Source: Secundilactobacillus pentosiphilus (GTDB lineage Bacteria; Bacillota; Bacilli; Lactobacillales; Lactobacillaceae). Taken from it: a stretch of DNA of 64,000 nucleotides. Shown piece by piece: positions 1-10,317 of this stretch; within the stretch, counting starts at the first letter, position 1; every line of letters begins with the position of its first letter. Under the pieces are notes generated by a model that saw nothing but the letters and a program-made list of their open reading frames with translations, had not been told where the DNA came from and did no database searches. The DNA is taken from assembly GCF_002217985.1 (NCBI RefSeq), contig NZ_BCMI01000013.1, positions 1 to 64,000 of the forward strand. The letters run 5' to 3'. A program made the translations under genes and the position numbers.

Positions 1-58
1 TCCCTGTTAAATATGCTTTAATAGCTATAATTTTAGTATCCCAGGAAATTTTAGTCAT
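1..58 (-). CDS. Start of a probable transposase OrfA (partial, runs off window)
   Basis: Only the first 19 codons are visible (MTKISWDTKIIAIKAYLTG). The pattern, a basic start followed by K-x-x-A-I-K-A-Y-L-x-G, resembles the first helix of the helix-turn-helix OrfA proteins of IS3/IS150-type elements. The start codon at 56-58 has a G-rich stretch (GGGGG) seven bases upstream, which also forms one arm of the hairpin at the element end. Too little sequence is present to exclude another small DNA-binding protein. Confidence 0.45.
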   Translation of the reverse strand, partial: MTKISWDTKIIAIKAYLTG

Positions 59-97
59 AGAAATACCCCCAAAGTTGTTTCCAACTTTGGGGGTACA
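1..97 (-). mobile_element. End of an IS3-like insertion sequence (partial)
   Basis: On the minus strand an element end begins near position 97 with TGTACCCCCAAAGTTGG, and the first 14 bases after TG form a perfect hairpin with positions 64-77 (arms 64-77 and 82-95). A short reading frame follows directly and leaves the window. A TG-start end rich in C and A, a hairpin and an OrfA-like start codon close behind fit the left end of IS3-family elements. The other end, the transposase body and any target duplication lie outside the window, so the family is an inference. The element ends about 30 bases from the ltaS stop codon. Confidence 0.5.
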
Positions 98-128
98 CGT
101 CACAAATGCATTGCTCTTTTTATCATTC

Positions 129-2186
129 TTATTTAAGTTCTGGTGCATCCGTTTTGTAGCTAGCAGTCACTTTACCATGGTTTTTCGCCATTAAACTGGT
201 TGGTTCTGATTTCTGTGCATCTTTTAGCTGCTGCATGCCATTAGAATACTTGTAATTATACTTCGTCTTATTGACCGACTTAAAGTTCTTTAACTGATAG
301 AACCTTAGTAGATCCCCTTGAATAACCCGGTCGGAAAGAGAAAGCTCGGACGTCACGTGGTTTTGCTCTCGTGCAAGAATCTTCCTTTGACTGGCGTTGG
401 GTTTAACCTCCGCCCCAGTCTTAGTGTTATAGATAGTACTGCCCATCTTCACGAATTGCGGCGTGACAAAATCACCATCTCTAAAGGCAACGGTCTGACT
501 ACGGTTCTTAGCCAGCAGGTCATTGCCAAACTGAATCGTATGATTATCCCTGACACCCAGTAAGTCCATTAGCGTCGGTAAAACATCGATTTCACCACCA
601 TACGTATGGTTAATACCGCCCTTCATACCATCCGCATGAATCATCAACGGTACCTTCTGGAACTGTGCTAAGTCATAGCTCGTCACTTTTTTCTTGCCCA
701 GCAATTGGGCAATGGCGGGACGGTGATTATTCGAGATTCCATAATGATCCCCATATAAAACAATCACGCTGTGTTTATACAGACCCGACTGCTTCATATA
801 CGTTAAAAACTCACCAAAAGCTTGATCCAAATAATGAGCAGTTTGGACGTATGGATCCACCGTCTTATCCCCCGTCTTAGTTGCGGGGAAGTCGGTGTTT
901 TGCTTGTCCAATTCATATGGATAATGATTGGTCAACGTGATCAATTTAGTGTAGAACGGCTGCGGCAACTGTTGTAAGTACTTCGCCGAATCACGTAGGA
1001 AAATCTTATCCTTTAACCCATAACCAACTGAATAGTCAGGCTTTTGCTTATAGTACTGGGAACTAAAGAAATAATCGTATCCCCATGACTTATAAGTATT
1101 GTCCCGATTCCAAAAACTTGGCACGTCACCATGAAAGGCAGCCGTGGTATAACCCTTCTGATCAAGCATCGCCGGTGCCGCCTGGAACGTATTTTGAGTC
1201 CCATATTCGGTCATTGCTGATCCCTGAGGCAGCCCAAACAATGAATTTTCAAGCATCATCTCGGCATCAGAAGTTTTCCCTTGTGCAACTTGATTATAGA
1301 AGTTATCAAAACTCATGGTGTGCTGGTTCTTATAGAACTTATTTAAATTAGGCGTGACCTCTTTACCGTCCACCTTGTAGTTGATCAAAAATTGCTGAAA
1401 ACTTTCCAAGTGAATGATAATGACGTTTTTACCCTTTTCGGTGCCAAAATAAGCGGGATTATCCCCCACCCGATTGTGCTTCAAATACTTCTCCACACTC
1501 TGCAGATCACCGGCGTTGGCATGGGCTCGCGTTGAGCTTTGCTTTTGTGTCTGGTAAACACTGAAAGCAGCATACTCGTTTAAGCCAAGATACTTAACCA
1601 AATAATTATTATCAAACGTTCTGGTCAGTAAACCTGAACGGTTAGCGTTAGCCATCCCGTATTCAGCACCCATAAGCGAGAACGCTAAAATCGACATCGT
1701 TAAAGCATAGCGCCGCTTAAACGGCCGGCTATCAACGCGAATAATGTGAGTCATCAACAGGATAATCAGTAAAATAACATCCAAATAGACAAGAAAGTCC
1801 GTTGGGTGAATAATTTGACCGATACTCTTACCCAGATTGTTTTGAACGTTACCGGATCCTTTGATGACACCAAACGATAGAAAATCAGAAAATTCTCGGT
1901 AGTAAAGAATGTTGGCAAAGATCCAAGATGTCTGAATCAGATCTATCAGGATCATTAGCCAGTAGACTAAGCGTCCACGAAAGTATAGTGCAATACCAAA
2001 CAGCAACAGTGCGGCCGGAATTGGATTAACAGCAAGCAAAAATTGCTGCACACCACCCTTGACCCCTAAACTAAACTCCGTTTGATACGCGATATACGTC
2101 TTAATACAAAATAAAACAACTACTAGCATAAAGAAACCGAAAACGGTATTAAACTTAGCAGTCGTCCGTTTTACAAAATCCGACAT
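129..2186 (-). CDS. ltaS: Lipoteichoic acid synthase family protein
   Basis: Polymerises glycerol phosphate from phosphatidylglycerol onto a glycolipid anchor on the outer face of the membrane. The 685-residue product has about five N-terminal membrane segments (first 210 residues), a possible signal-peptidase site near AHANAG (about residues 221-226), then a sulfatase-fold extracellular domain. The nucleophile motif GKTSDAE places the catalytic Thr near residue 305, E in IHLESF near 261, and later metal-ligand motifs HGDVPSFWNRD and YGDHYG are present. The start at 2186 is preferred over the upstream frame because GGAGG lies nine bases before it. It has its own promoter at 2222-2249. No terminator is visible before the IS end 30 bases downstream. 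It could be a paralogous LTA primase rather than the main synthase. Confidence 0.88.
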   Translation of the reverse strand: MSDFVKRTTAKFNTVFGFFMLVVVLFCIKTYIAYQTEFSLGVKGGVQQFLLAVNPIPAALLLFGIALYFRGRLVYWLMILIDLIQTSWIFANILYYREFSDFLSFGVIKGSGNVQNNLGKSIGQIIHPTDFLVYLDVILLIILLMTHIIRVDSRPFKRRYALTMSILAFSLMGAEYGMANANRSGLLTRTFDNNYLVKYLGLNEYAAFSVYQTQKQSSTRAHANAGDLQSVEKYLKHNRVGDNPAYFGTEKGKNVIIIHLESFQQFLINYKVDGKEVTPNLNKFYKNQHTMSFDNFYNQVAQGKTSDAEMMLENSLFGLPQGSAMTEYGTQNTFQAAPAMLDQKGYTTAAFHGDVPSFWNRDNTYKSWGYDYFFSSQYYKQKPDYSVGYGLKDKIFLRDSAKYLQQLPQPFYTKLITLTNHYPYELDKQNTDFPATKTGDKTVDPYVQTAHYLDQAFGEFLTYMKQSGLYKHSVIVLYGDHYGISNNHRPAIAQLLGKKKVTSYDLAQFQKVPLMIHADGMKGGINHTYGGEIDVLPTLMDLLGVRDNHTIQFGNDLLAKNRSQTVAFRDGDFVTPQFVKMGSTIYNTKTGAEVKPNASQRKILAREQNHVTSELSLSDRVIQGDLLRFYQLKNFKSVNKTKYNYKYSNGMQQLKDAQKSEPTSLMAKNHGKVTASYKTDAPELK

Positions 2187-2221
2187 AACATCGTGCCTCC
2201 AGGTTAAACTTAACAAATGCC

Positions 2222-2249
2222 ATTATATCGAATCTCTATAAAATAGCAA
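2222..2249 (-). promoter_or_regulatory. Promoter of ltaS
   Basis: On the minus strand, -35 TTGCTA (2244-2249) and a perfect -10 TATAAT (2222-2227) are separated by 16 bases. Transcription would start about 30 bases before the chosen ltaS start codon. Confidence 0.65.
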
Positions 2250-2450
2250 TCTTATCTAAATTACTTTGAAAAAACTTCAAACTTAAAGTCATATAACCTA
2301 CCCATTACTCAAGAAGCTTACTTCTTGTATCATCCTTACCTGCCACAGCCCTTTTACTTAGCACACCTATCTCACTGTCCCAAATGTGTTGGCTTATCAC
2401 GACCTTACAAGACGTGCTTGATTGCCATTAAGGCTGTCAGGCATTAACGA

Positions 2451-2496
2451 TAACTAAAATAAAAACTATGGTTCCCCATAGTTTTTATTTTAGTTA
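2451..2496 (-). terminator. Terminator of ykuJ, overlapping its stop codon
   Basis: A perfect 21-bp inverted repeat (2451-2471 with 2476-2496) has a four-base loop. The ykuJ stop codon at 2490-2492 lies inside one arm. The AT-rich ends provide U-rich tails in both directions, so it may also stop transcription from the other strand. Confidence 0.75.
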
Positions 2497-2726
2497 TCAG
2501 TAAGTAATTCAAACAATTCAATCGCGATCAAATCAATGTTATCAAACTCGAAATGTTCCTTAGCTTGATACTCATCCAAACTATAAGTTTGCGTCTCTGG
2601 GTGATAGACAACTTGAGCCAGTTCAACGCCTTCTTTTTCAAAACGACGTGGTTGTGGCTCGTCTCCGGCATCTTCTTGCATTGCTTTAAGTCGGTTAATA
2701 ATGCCGATTAATTGTGATTCCTCCAT
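2490..2726 (-). CDS. ykuJ: YkuJ-like DUF1797 family protein
   Basis: This small acidic protein of 78 residues matches the YkuJ family: an N-terminal helix (SQLIGIINRLKAMQ), a central RRFEKEG segment and a conserved C-terminal FDNIDLIAIELFELL. A structure is known for the Bacillus member but no function. The start at 2726 has AAAGGGG seven bases upstream. It is a single-gene unit between the mutL terminator and its own terminator, which overlaps the stop codon. Confidence 0.85.
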   Translation of the reverse strand: MEESQLIGIINRLKAMQEDAGDEPQPRRFEKEGVELAQVVYHPETQTYSLDEYQAKEHFEFDNIDLIAIELFELLTDN

Positions 2727-2844
2727 GAGAATCCCCTTTCCGAATTCAAATTTAACAGTCTAATTCTACCAAATCCTGTTGCAGTAAGCACTAGTTTTTG
2801 TAAATATCCTGCTGAATTTTTAATTCGCCCACCTGAGCGGGCAT

Positions 2845-2884
2845 AAAAGAAGGTTAATACCAGTACCGGCATTAACCTTCTTTT
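2845..2884 (-). terminator. Terminator of the mutS-mutL unit
   Basis: An inverted repeat starts just after the mutL stop codon: AAAGAAGGTTAAT pairs with ATTAACCTTCTTT around a short CCGGTACTGG-type centre, followed by a TTTT tail on the minus strand. Confidence 0.8.
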
Positions 2885-2886
2885 GC

Positions 2887-4884
2887 TTAAGCCTCTGATC
2901 TTAACGAATGGTGGGATTCCTGAATTCGCTTAAACATTTTTTCCATATCCGTATCCGTAAAATGAATCAGTACCGGCCGGCCATGCGGGCAGTTAAACGG
3001 GTTTTCCGCCGTTTTCAAGTGTTCGATCAGCGCCTTAGCCTGTTGATCGTCCAGGTGATGATTCGCTTTGATTGCTCGCTTACAGCTCATCATGATCGCC
3101 GCTTTTTCGCGGAATTGGGCCACGGTTAACCGACCATCCCGTAATACCCAGTCAACCATTTCTTTGACCGTATCTGCTTCTTGTCCCGCCTTAAACCAGG
3201 TGGGATGCTGCCGCAAAATAAAGCTGTTTGGCCCAAATTGTTCTAAGTGCAGACCAACTGCCGCTAACGTATCCAGTTTATCAGTAATTTTTAGCATGTC
3301 ACTGGTACTGTAATCAAGCACAATAGGCACCAGTAAGCGCTGCTGATCCTCGCTCACTTCACCGATTGCTTGACGGTAATACTCATAATTGACCCGTTCC
3401 TGCGCAGCGTGCTGATCAAGGATATATAACCCATCATCCGCTTGCGCTAACAGATACGTGCCGTGAAACTGCCCAATGTAGATCAGGTTAGGAAAACGGT
3501 CCTGCTGATCCAGCAGTTCCGTTTCCTGCGGCTTTGGTTTGGCCTTATCTTCCGGGCTAGCAGCCCCTGGCACCGGTTCATTGAACGGCGTTGAAGGCTG
3601 CTGATACTTCTCCTCAAAAACTGATACCGCTGCCGAGTTCAAATCATCCTTTGAGCGAATGACAATGGGGTTTTCTGAACCGTCAGAGGGTTTTTGATCA
3701 AACAGCGCCCCACTAGTTGGTGCCTGCTCCCGTTGAGTTGACTGTACTGGTTCTGGGTGAACGGTATTCGGCTTGCTAGTAGCCTTTGAACTAATCCCCT
3801 GATGAGAACCGCGGGTGGCCGAAACCGCAGCCAGGTCTTGAGCCACTTGCTTAGGATCCACCTGCCCCCTGCGCAAATTAGTCAAACCATCCGGAATTAA
3901 ATTCTGCTCGCTTAGTTTTGCCCGGATGGTTGCGGTAACGATTTCACTTAATTCGGATTCCTTACTGATCCGTACTTCCTGCTTAGTTGGGTGAACGTTA
4001 ACGTCCACCAGCAGCGGATCCATCTCAAGGTTGACCACCGCCACCGGGTAACGGCCCACCATCAGTTTTGACCCGTAGCCCTCAATAATTGCTTTGGTCA
4101 ATTGATAATTCTTGATGTAACGACCGTTTAGCAGGAGCGTCATGTAATTGCGACTGGCACGGGTCAGCTCCGGCAGTGAAACGTAACCGCTGATTTTAAA
4201 ATCAGCATCTGCATTGTTAATTGGGAGCATTTTTCCCGCTTTATTCATGCCGTAAATACTGCCAATGACCTGCAGTAAGTCACCACGGCCCGCCGTCCGC
4301 ATCAGTTCACGGTTATTATGCGTTAAAGAGATTTGAATCTGCGGGTGTCCCAGCGCCAGTCGATTGACGATATCCACAATTTTAGACAGTTCAGTGTTCA
4401 ACGATTTCATATACTTTAAGCGGGCCGGCACGTTATAGAACAAATCTTTCACCGCGATATCCGTTCCTCGTCGCGCCTCCGCTGGTTTTTGCGAGAGCAC
4501 TTTTCCACCGGCAATATGAATTGCCTGGCCTTCACCCCCCGTTGACGTGACCATGACCACGTCAGCAATTGAAGCAATACTTGGCAGCGCCTCACCACGG
4601 AAGCCTAAAGAACGCACTTTAAATAAATCTTTACGATCATCGATCTTACTGGTGGCATGGCGATGAAAGGCCAACTCCAGCTGATCGCCTTCAATACCGC
4701 TGCCGTCATCGATCACTTCAATTAACTTCAAACCGGCCTCATCAACAATAATGTCGATTTCGTGGCTGCCGGCATCAATTGCGTTTTCCACCAGTTCTTT
4801 AACGACGGAGGCCGGCCGTTCGATCACTTCACCAGCCGCTATTTGATTAGACAACACTGCTGAAAGTTCATGGATTGCTGCCAT
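2887..4884 (-). CDS. mutL: DNA mismatch repair protein MutL
   Basis: MutL couples MutS mismatch recognition to strand incision. The 665-residue protein starts with the GHKL ATPase domain: E in [13 protein letters not shown], the DDGSGI motif, and FRGEAL. A variable linker rich in P, S, Q and E spans roughly residues 335-465, followed by the C-terminal dimerisation and endonuclease domain. The metal-binding motif [12 protein letters not shown] matches DQHA-x2-E-x4-E, so this is an endonuclease-type MutL as in Bacillus rather than the E. coli type. CPHGRP is present near the C-terminus. It lies 12 bases after mutS and is co-transcribed with it. Confidence 0.97.
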   Translation of the reverse strand: MAAIHELSAVLSNQIAAGEVIERPASVVKELVENAIDAGSHEIDIIVDEAGLKLIEVIDDGSGIEGDQLELAFHRHATSKIDDRKDLFKVRSLGFRGEALPSIASIADVVMVTSTGGEGQAIHIAGGKVLSQKPAEARRGTDIAVKDLFYNVPARLKYMKSLNTELSKIVDIVNRLALGHPQIQISLTHNNRELMRTAGRGDLLQVIGSIYGMNKAGKMLPINNADADFKISGYVSLPELTRASRNYMTLLLNGRYIKNYQLTKAIIEGYGSKLMVGRYPVAVVNLEMDPLLVDVNVHPTKQEVRISKESELSEIVTATIRAKLSEQNLIPDGLTNLRRGQVDPKQVAQDLAAVSATRGSHQGISSKATSKPNTVHPEPVQSTQREQAPTSGALFDQKPSDGSENPIVIRSKDDLNSAAVSVFEEKYQQPSTPFNEPVPGAASPEDKAKPKPQETELLDQQDRFPNLIYIGQFHGTYLLAQADDGLYILDQHAAQERVNYEYYRQAIGEVSEDQQRLLVPIVLDYSTSDMLKITDKLDTLAAVGLHLEQFGPNSFILRQHPTWFKAGQEADTVKEMVDWVLRDGRLTVAQFREKAAIMMSCKRAIKANHHLDDQQAKALIEHLKTAENPFNCPHGRPVLIHFTDTDMEKMFKRIQESHHSLRSEA

Positions 4885-4896
4885 TATCTCACCCCG

Positions 4897-7542
4897 TTAC
4901 CGTTTTTTCTTTAACTGCTCTAACTGCTGCTGCCATTTATAGACTTGATTCATGACGTCCATGGGGGTCATGCCCATTAGGTTCAGTGACTTAACTTCTG
5001 ACGCAACCTTATCAGCCTTGGTTAACTTCTTTTCCGGTTCGCCAAATAGGGATAACTGCGTATCTTCTTCATCATCGATCACTTCTGGCGATGACGCTGC
5101 CGGTTGAGGCTCAGGCTTGACCGTTCGATCTTCAGTCGCCACTTGGACCGTTGCGTGTTGGTCCTGCGTTTTCTCTAAATGCGTTAGGATCGTATCCGCC
5201 CGTTTCAATAGTGAATCTGGTAAGCCCGCTAGCTTAGCCACGTGAATCCCATACGACTTATCGGCCGGACCAGCCTGCATTTGATGCAAGAAGACCAGCT
5301 CGCCGTTCTTTTCAACGGCCCCGACATGCACGTTTTTCAAATGGGTTAAGCTTTTGTCTAACACCGTCAGCTCATGGTAGTGAGTTGAAAATAACGTTTT
5401 AGCGTGCACGCGGTCGTGGACAAACTCAATGATTGCTTGAGCCAAAGCCATGCCATCATAAGTTGCGGTCCCACGGCCAATTTCATCAAATAAAATCAGT
5501 GAGTTAGCCGTCGCGTGAGACAGCGCTTCGTTAGCTTCCTTCATTTCCACCATAAACGTACTTTCACCGGAAATTAAATCATCCGCCGCACCGATACGCG
5601 TGAAAATTTGGTCAAAGATCGGCATTTTAGCCGACTTCGCCGGTACAAAACAGCCCATTTGTGCCAGTATAACGGTTAATGCCAGCTGCCGCATGTAAGT
5701 ACTCTTACCAGACATATTTGGCCCGGTAATCAGCAAAATGGAGGTGTCTTCCGGCATTTTAACATCGTTTGGCACGTAGGTCTGGCGTCCCAGTACTTTT
5801 TCCACCACTGGGTGACGGCCCTCCACGATCTCCAAATCGTGCCCAGTCTTAGTAAACGTTGGTGCTACAAAGCGGTATTTCTCGCTGACATCCGCAAAGC
5901 TCTGCAGAACGTCCAGTTCAGAAACCGCGTGCGCCAGATTTTGAATCCGTTGAATGTTGGCTTTCACCAGTTCCCGGACTTTAACAAATAATTTGTACTC
6001 CAAGTCGGTCGACTTTTCTTCCGCCTCCAAGATCAAACGCTCTTTTTCCTTCAGTTCTGGTGTAGTAAACCGCTCTGAGTTAGTTAAAGTCTGTTTCCGT
6101 TCGTAACGGCCCTCCGGCAACTTATCCAAGTTGACCTTAGTGACGTCGATGTAGTACCCGAAGACCCGGTTATACCCTATTTTTAAGTTGTTGATGCCGG
6201 TAATTTTCCGCTCCGATGCTTCCAGCTCGGCCATCCACTGTTTGCCATTATGCATAGCTTCACGATAGGAATCCAACGTTTTATCATAGCCGTCCTTAAT
6301 CACCCCGCCATCCGTTACGGATAACGGCGGCTCATCGACGATTGCAGACTCAATTGCCTCGGTGACGTTTTCGATTGGATCCAACCGCTGATAAATATCA
6401 CTGAAGGCCGTTTCCGGCAGTTCATTAAGAATGTGTTGAAGCTTCGGAATTTGCTGCAGAGAAGTTTTCAACTGGATCAAATCACGCCCGTTGACACTGC
6501 CAAAAGCAACTCGTCCCGCTAACCGTTCCAGATCGTACACCCGGGTCAGTTCTTCTTGAAGACTGTTGCGTTCAAAATACTGGTCGACTAACACGCTGAC
6601 CTTTTTTTGCCGGCTTAAAATATCCTTCCGGTTCACCAACGGCCGGTCCAGCCACTGCTTCAGCAGCCGACCGCCCATAGCCGTTTTAGTTTCGTCTAGA
6701 AGCCATAGCAACGTGCCGCTCTTCTTGCCGGTGCGCATATTCTGAGCCAGCTCCAAATTGCGCTGTGAATAGTGGTCCATCTTCAAAAAGTAGGTCGGTT
6801 CATAAATCACTGCTCGCTGCAAGTGAGCCAGACTCCGTTTTTGAGTGGTCACAATGTAGGTTAAAAGGTGCTGCAAAACGGTTAATTGTTCCGCTGCTTC
6901 TACGTCCTGAGTCAGGTAACTGAGCTCAGACTTCACCGAAGCTTCATCTTGATGGGAAATTAGAATACCCACCGTCTTCAGCTGTTCCAAAACGTCATCA
7001 GTTACTGACTGATCAACAACGGTTTCCTTAGTTTGTAAACTCATCACTTCGTTTAACACAGCATCAAAGCTGTCTAAGGAGGTGACTTTCAGTTCACCGG
7101 TAGATAAATCAGCATACGCAAAGCCAAATTTATTACCAGCCTGAGTGAGTGCCGTCAAGTAATTGTTTTCTTTAGCATTCCCAGCACCAGTATCCGTTTG
7201 CGTTCCGGGTGTCACCAGCTGGATCACCTCGCGCTTAACCATCCCCTTGGCAAGCTTAGGATCTTCCATCTGTTCGCAGATAGCCACCTTATAGCCCTTA
7301 TCCACTAAGATATCAATGTAGTTTTGAACCGCATGATGGGGTACCCCGCACATGGGGATGGGGTTTTTAGAGCTGTGGTTGCGAGTCGTCAACGTTAATT
7401 CCAGCAGTTGCGCACCCTTGATAGCGTCATCGTTAAACATTTCATAGAAGTCACCCAAACGGTAAAACAAAAACGCATCTGGGTACTGATCTTTAATTTT
7501 TTGATACTGAACCATCATCGGCGTTTGATTTACCTTCGCCAA
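4897..7542 (-). CDS. mutS: DNA mismatch repair protein MutS
   Basis: MutS recognises mismatches. At 881 residues it has family length and the full domain order. The N-terminal mismatch-binding domain carries the [11 protein letters not shown] segment, whose F-x-E wedge inserts beside the mismatch. Connector and lever domains follow, then the ABC-type ATPase with Walker [10 protein letters not shown], Walker [10 protein letters not shown] and the helix-turn-helix C-terminus. The start chosen is TTG at 7542 ([10 protein letters not shown]), because GAGG lies eight bases upstream and the family starts close to TPM. The GTG three codons earlier has worse spacing. The gene follows ymdB by 30 bases. 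Confidence 0.97.
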   Translation of the reverse strand: MAKVNQTPMMVQYQKIKDQYPDAFLFYRLGDFYEMFNDDAIKGAQLLELTLTTRNHSSKNPIPMCGVPHHAVQNYIDILVDKGYKVAICEQMEDPKLAKGMVKREVIQLVTPGTQTDTGAGNAKENNYLTALTQAGNKFGFAYADLSTGELKVTSLDSFDAVLNEVMSLQTKETVVDQSVTDDVLEQLKTVGILISHQDEASVKSELSYLTQDVEAAEQLTVLQHLLTYIVTTQKRSLAHLQRAVIYEPTYFLKMDHYSQRNLELAQNMRTGKKSGTLLWLLDETKTAMGGRLLKQWLDRPLVNRKDILSRQKKVSVLVDQYFERNSLQEELTRVYDLERLAGRVAFGSVNGRDLIQLKTSLQQIPKLQHILNELPETAFSDIYQRLDPIENVTEAIESAIVDEPPLSVTDGGVIKDGYDKTLDSYREAMHNGKQWMAELEASERKITGINNLKIGYNRVFGYYIDVTKVNLDKLPEGRYERKQTLTNSERFTTPELKEKERLILEAEEKSTDLEYKLFVKVRELVKANIQRIQNLAHAVSELDVLQSFADVSEKYRFVAPTFTKTGHDLEIVEGRHPVVEKVLGRQTYVPNDVKMPEDTSILLITGPNMSGKSTYMRQLALTVILAQMGCFVPAKSAKMPIFDQIFTRIGAADDLISGESTFMVEMKEANEALSHATANSLILFDEIGRGTATYDGMALAQAIIEFVHDRVHAKTLFSTHYHELTVLDKSLTHLKNVHVGAVEKNGELVFLHQMQAGPADKSYGIHVAKLAGLPDSLLKRADTILTHLEKTQDQHATVQVATEDRTVKPEPQPAASSPEVIDDEEDTQLSLFGEPEKKLTKADKVASEVKSLNLMGMTPMDVMNQVYKWQQQLEQLKKKR

Positions 7543-7572
7543 TCTCTCCACCTCTACTTTACTTCTTGCAAT

Positions 7573-8376
7573 TTATCGATCATATGGATGATCATGATCA
7601 ATTAAAACTGGTTTAATTTTCGTTGCGTGTCCGGTGTCATCGTTAATATCGATTACACAGCCAGACATAATTCCTGGCTCACTCGTCTCAACTTCGTAAC
7701 GAGCCGGCCGCTGATTGAGAAATCGGGAAATAACACTGGCAGGCTGCATCCCTAAGACACCAGCAGCAGGCCCTGTCATCCCGGCATCGGTCATAAACGC
7801 GGTTTGATGATCAATGACGTGAGCATCACTTGTTTGCACGTGCGTATGGGTCCCAACAACTGCCGAGACACGCCCCTTTAAATACAGCGCAATCGCCCGC
7901 TTTTCGCTGGTCACTTCCCCGTGAAAATCAACGAAGATCACCGGCGTTTCTTTTCTGATTGCTGTCACCAACTTATCCGCAGCAGCGAACGGATCATCCA
8001 GCGGCGGTAAGAAGACCCGTCCCTGTAAATTAATCACTGCTAAGGTCGCCTGATTGACTTTTAATTTCGTCCAGCCCCGGCCTGGCACATCCTTACCTGG
8101 ATAGTTAGCTGGTCGGACCAACTTAGTCGTATCATCGATGAAATCGTAAATTTCCTTATTATCCCACGTATGATTGCCCATGGTGACAACGTCAGCACCG
8201 CTTGCCAGCAGCTCTTTATAAATTTTTTGACTGATGCCGCGGCCGACTGGCGTGGAATTTTCGCCGTTCACAATCGTCGCCTGGGGTTTTAAATCCCGTT
8301 TTAACTGTGGTAAATATGTTTGAATCATTTGGACGCCACGATCACCGACAACGTCTCCGATAAATAATATCCGCAT
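7573..8376 (-). CDS. ymdB: YmdB family metallophosphoesterase
   Basis: The 267-residue protein belongs to the TIGR00282 metallophosphoesterase family, which in Bacillus hydrolyses cyclic nucleotides and affects RNase Y-dependent processes. The fold starts with FIGDVVGDRG; NGEN, GNHTWDN and HTHVQTSDAH supply the metal-binding Asp, Asn and His residues. A conserved terminator separates it from rny upstream, so it may be transcribed partly by readthrough and lead into mutS-mutL. AGAGG lies upstream of the ATG at 8376. Confidence 0.92.
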   Translation of the reverse strand: MRILFIGDVVGDRGVQMIQTYLPQLKRDLKPQATIVNGENSTPVGRGISQKIYKELLASGADVVTMGNHTWDNKEIYDFIDDTTKLVRPANYPGKDVPGRGWTKLKVNQATLAVINLQGRVFLPPLDDPFAAADKLVTAIRKETPVIFVDFHGEVTSEKRAIALYLKGRVSAVVGTHTHVQTSDAHVIDHQTAFMTDAGMTGPAAGVLGMQPASVISRFLNQRPARYEVETSEPGIMSGCVIDINDDTGHATKIKPVLIDHDHPYDR

Positions 8377-8437
8377 GTTGATCCTCTAATCTAATTTAGT
8401 CTATTGCAACACGTTTTAGTTTAACACATTCAAGGTA

Positions 8438-8480
8438 TAAAAAAGTACCCTCAAGCGCTGTTGCCAGTTCTTGAGGGTAC
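8438..8480 (-). terminator. Terminator of rny
   Basis: The perfect arms GTACCCTCAAG (8445-8455) and CTTGAGGGTAC (8470-8480) are followed on the minus strand by a run of six or more T. It lies between rny and ymdB. Confidence 0.8.
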
Positions 8481-8501
8481 CCTTAGTTTTGTGCTAAAAA
8501 G

Positions 8502-10061
8502 TTATTTAGCATACGCTACTGACCGAACTTCACGAATAACGGAAACCTTGACGTGGCCTGGATAATCCATGTCACTTTCAATCTTTTCCTTAACATCATG
8601 AGCCAGTGTAACAGCGTCTAAATCTGAAATTTTATCTGGTTTAACGATTACGCGAACTTCGCGCCCTGCTTGAATGGCAAATGACTTCTTAACACCGTCA
8701 AATTCATCTGCGATCGTTTCTAGCTTTTCTAACCGGTGAATGTAGCTTTCAAGTGAATCGCTGCGTGCACCTGGTCTGGAAGCCGAGATCGTATTAGCAG
8801 CCACCACAATTTCAGAAATTACATAGTGGGGTGCTGCCGTTGACTCGTGCGCCGCGATTGAATCAATCACAACCGGGCTTTCTTTATACTTCTTGGCTAG
8901 ATCAATCCCAATTTGAACATGAGACTCTTCAACGTCATTTTCAACCGCTTTACCAATGTCGTGTAATAATCCTGCGCGTTTTGCTAGTGTGACATCCTCA
9001 CCTAGCTCAGCGGCAAAAATTCCTGATAATTTAGCAACTTCAATTGCGTGCGTTAAAACATTTTGACCATAAGAAATCCGGTAATTCATCTGACCTACCA
9101 GCTTAATCAAAGCTGGATGCATTGAATGAATCCCCAGGTCAAATACGGTTTGTTCGCCAAGGTCTTGAATCTTTTCATCCAATTCTTTACGCGCCTTCTC
9201 AACCATCTCTTCAATGCGAGCTGGATGAATACGGCCATCTTGAATGAGTTTCTCCAATGCAATCTTGGCAACTTCCCGCCGAATTGGATCAAAACCACTT
9301 AAAACAACGGCTTCCGGTGTATCATCAATAATCAGATCGATCCCCGTTAACGTTTCCAGGGTTCTGATATTGCGGCCTTCACGACCAATGATGCGACCTT
9401 TCATGTCGTCGTTAGGAAGGGTAACAACCGATACTGTCGTGTCTGATACCATATCGGCGCCACTTCGTTGAATCGCTTGAACGATTAATTCCTTCGCCTT
9501 CGAGTCCGCTTCTTTAGCGGCCTTTTCATTGGATTCTTTAATCATCTTAGCGCGTTCAGAGCTTAACGCTTGCTTTGCTTCATTAATAATCAGGGACTGT
9601 GCTTCCTCTTTAGAAAGCGCAGCTGCTTCTTCCACAGCTGCTTGCCGTTTTTCAACAAGTGAATCCGCCTGTTGCTGTAATTTAGCTAGTTTTTGCTGTT
9701 CAGAACTCAATTTATTTTCCTTGCGTTCTAAAACATCTTCCCGCTTTTGAAAAGCGTTATCTTTACGATCAAGTGCTTCTTCTCGCTGTAAAACCCGGTC
9801 TTCTTGCTTTTGAACTTCTCCGCGTTGCCGCTTCAAATCCTTTTCAACATCGGCCCGGTAGCGATGACCTTCCTCTTTGGCTTCAAGCAAAGCCTCTTTA
9901 GTATCAGTCTCAGCCTGCTTTTTCGCATCAGCTAAAATGCCTTGTGCTGTTTCGTGTGCTGCGTCCAAATTGCGTTCAACAATTGATTTATGGACAAAGT
10001 ATCCGATGACGGCACCTACAACGATAGCGATGATTGCGAGGATTATTTCAGGAATACCCAT
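8502..10061 (-). CDS. rny: Ribonuclease Y
   Basis: RNase Y is the membrane-anchored endoribonuclease that starts mRNA decay in many Firmicutes. The 519-residue protein has an N-terminal membrane segment (residues 3-24), a long charged coiled coil (about 30-200), a KH RNA-binding domain with [15 protein letters not shown] (about 225-240) and an HD domain whose metal-binding dyad is in LLHDIGKA. The length is the usual one. Its own promoter and terminator flank it, so it forms a single-gene unit downstream of recA. Confidence 0.97.
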   Translation of the reverse strand: MGIPEIILAIIAIVVGAVIGYFVHKSIVERNLDAAHETAQGILADAKKQAETDTKEALLEAKEEGHRYRADVEKDLKRQRGEVQKQEDRVLQREEALDRKDNAFQKREDVLERKENKLSSEQQKLAKLQQQADSLVEKRQAAVEEAAALSKEEAQSLIINEAKQALSSERAKMIKESNEKAAKEADSKAKELIVQAIQRSGADMVSDTTVSVVTLPNDDMKGRIIGREGRNIRTLETLTGIDLIIDDTPEAVVLSGFDPIRREVAKIALEKLIQDGRIHPARIEEMVEKARKELDEKIQDLGEQTVFDLGIHSMHPALIKLVGQMNYRISYGQNVLTHAIEVAKLSGIFAAELGEDVTLAKRAGLLHDIGKAVENDVEESHVQIGIDLAKKYKESPVVIDSIAAHESTAAPHYVISEIVVAANTISASRPGARSDSLESYIHRLEKLETIADEFDGVKKSFAIQAGREVRVIVKPDKISDLDAVTLAHDVKEKIESDMDYPGHVKVSVIREVRSVAYAK

Positions 10062-10143
10062 GATTCCACCTCCGCATCATCAAAATTTTTGATTGCTAAA
10101 TCAGTAAATTTTTAGATGTAATTTGATTATTGACACAACTAAT

Positions 10144-10172
10144 ATTCTAATGTTAAGTCGCAACGCTGTCAA
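10144..10172 (-). promoter_or_regulatory. Promoter of rny
   Basis: Minus strand: consensus -35 TTGACA (10167-10172), a 17-base spacer and -10 TAGAAT (10144-10149). It lies in the recA-rny gap and leaves a leader of about 75 bases. Confidence 0.75.
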
Positions 10173-10273
10173 TAAAAGAGTGGCGAACAGCAGTGAAGAA
10201 ATTAATTTCTTAAAATATAATGACAAAATAAGCCAACTAAATTCTGTGCTATATTTTCTGACCTGTTTACAAT

Positions 10274-10306
10274 CAAAAAAGCCCAAGAAGTAATACCTCT
10301 TGGACT
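10274..10306 (-). terminator. Terminator of recA
   Basis: Hairpin of AAGTCCAAGAGG with CTTCTTGGGCTT followed by six T on the minus strand, 12 bases after the recA stop codon. Confidence 0.8.
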
Positions 10307-10317
10307 TTCGCTTTAAA

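Noticed and set aside
10101-10286. 61-codon frame in the recA-rny gap
   Set aside because: It covers the rny promoter and part of the recA terminator and has no ribosome binding site.
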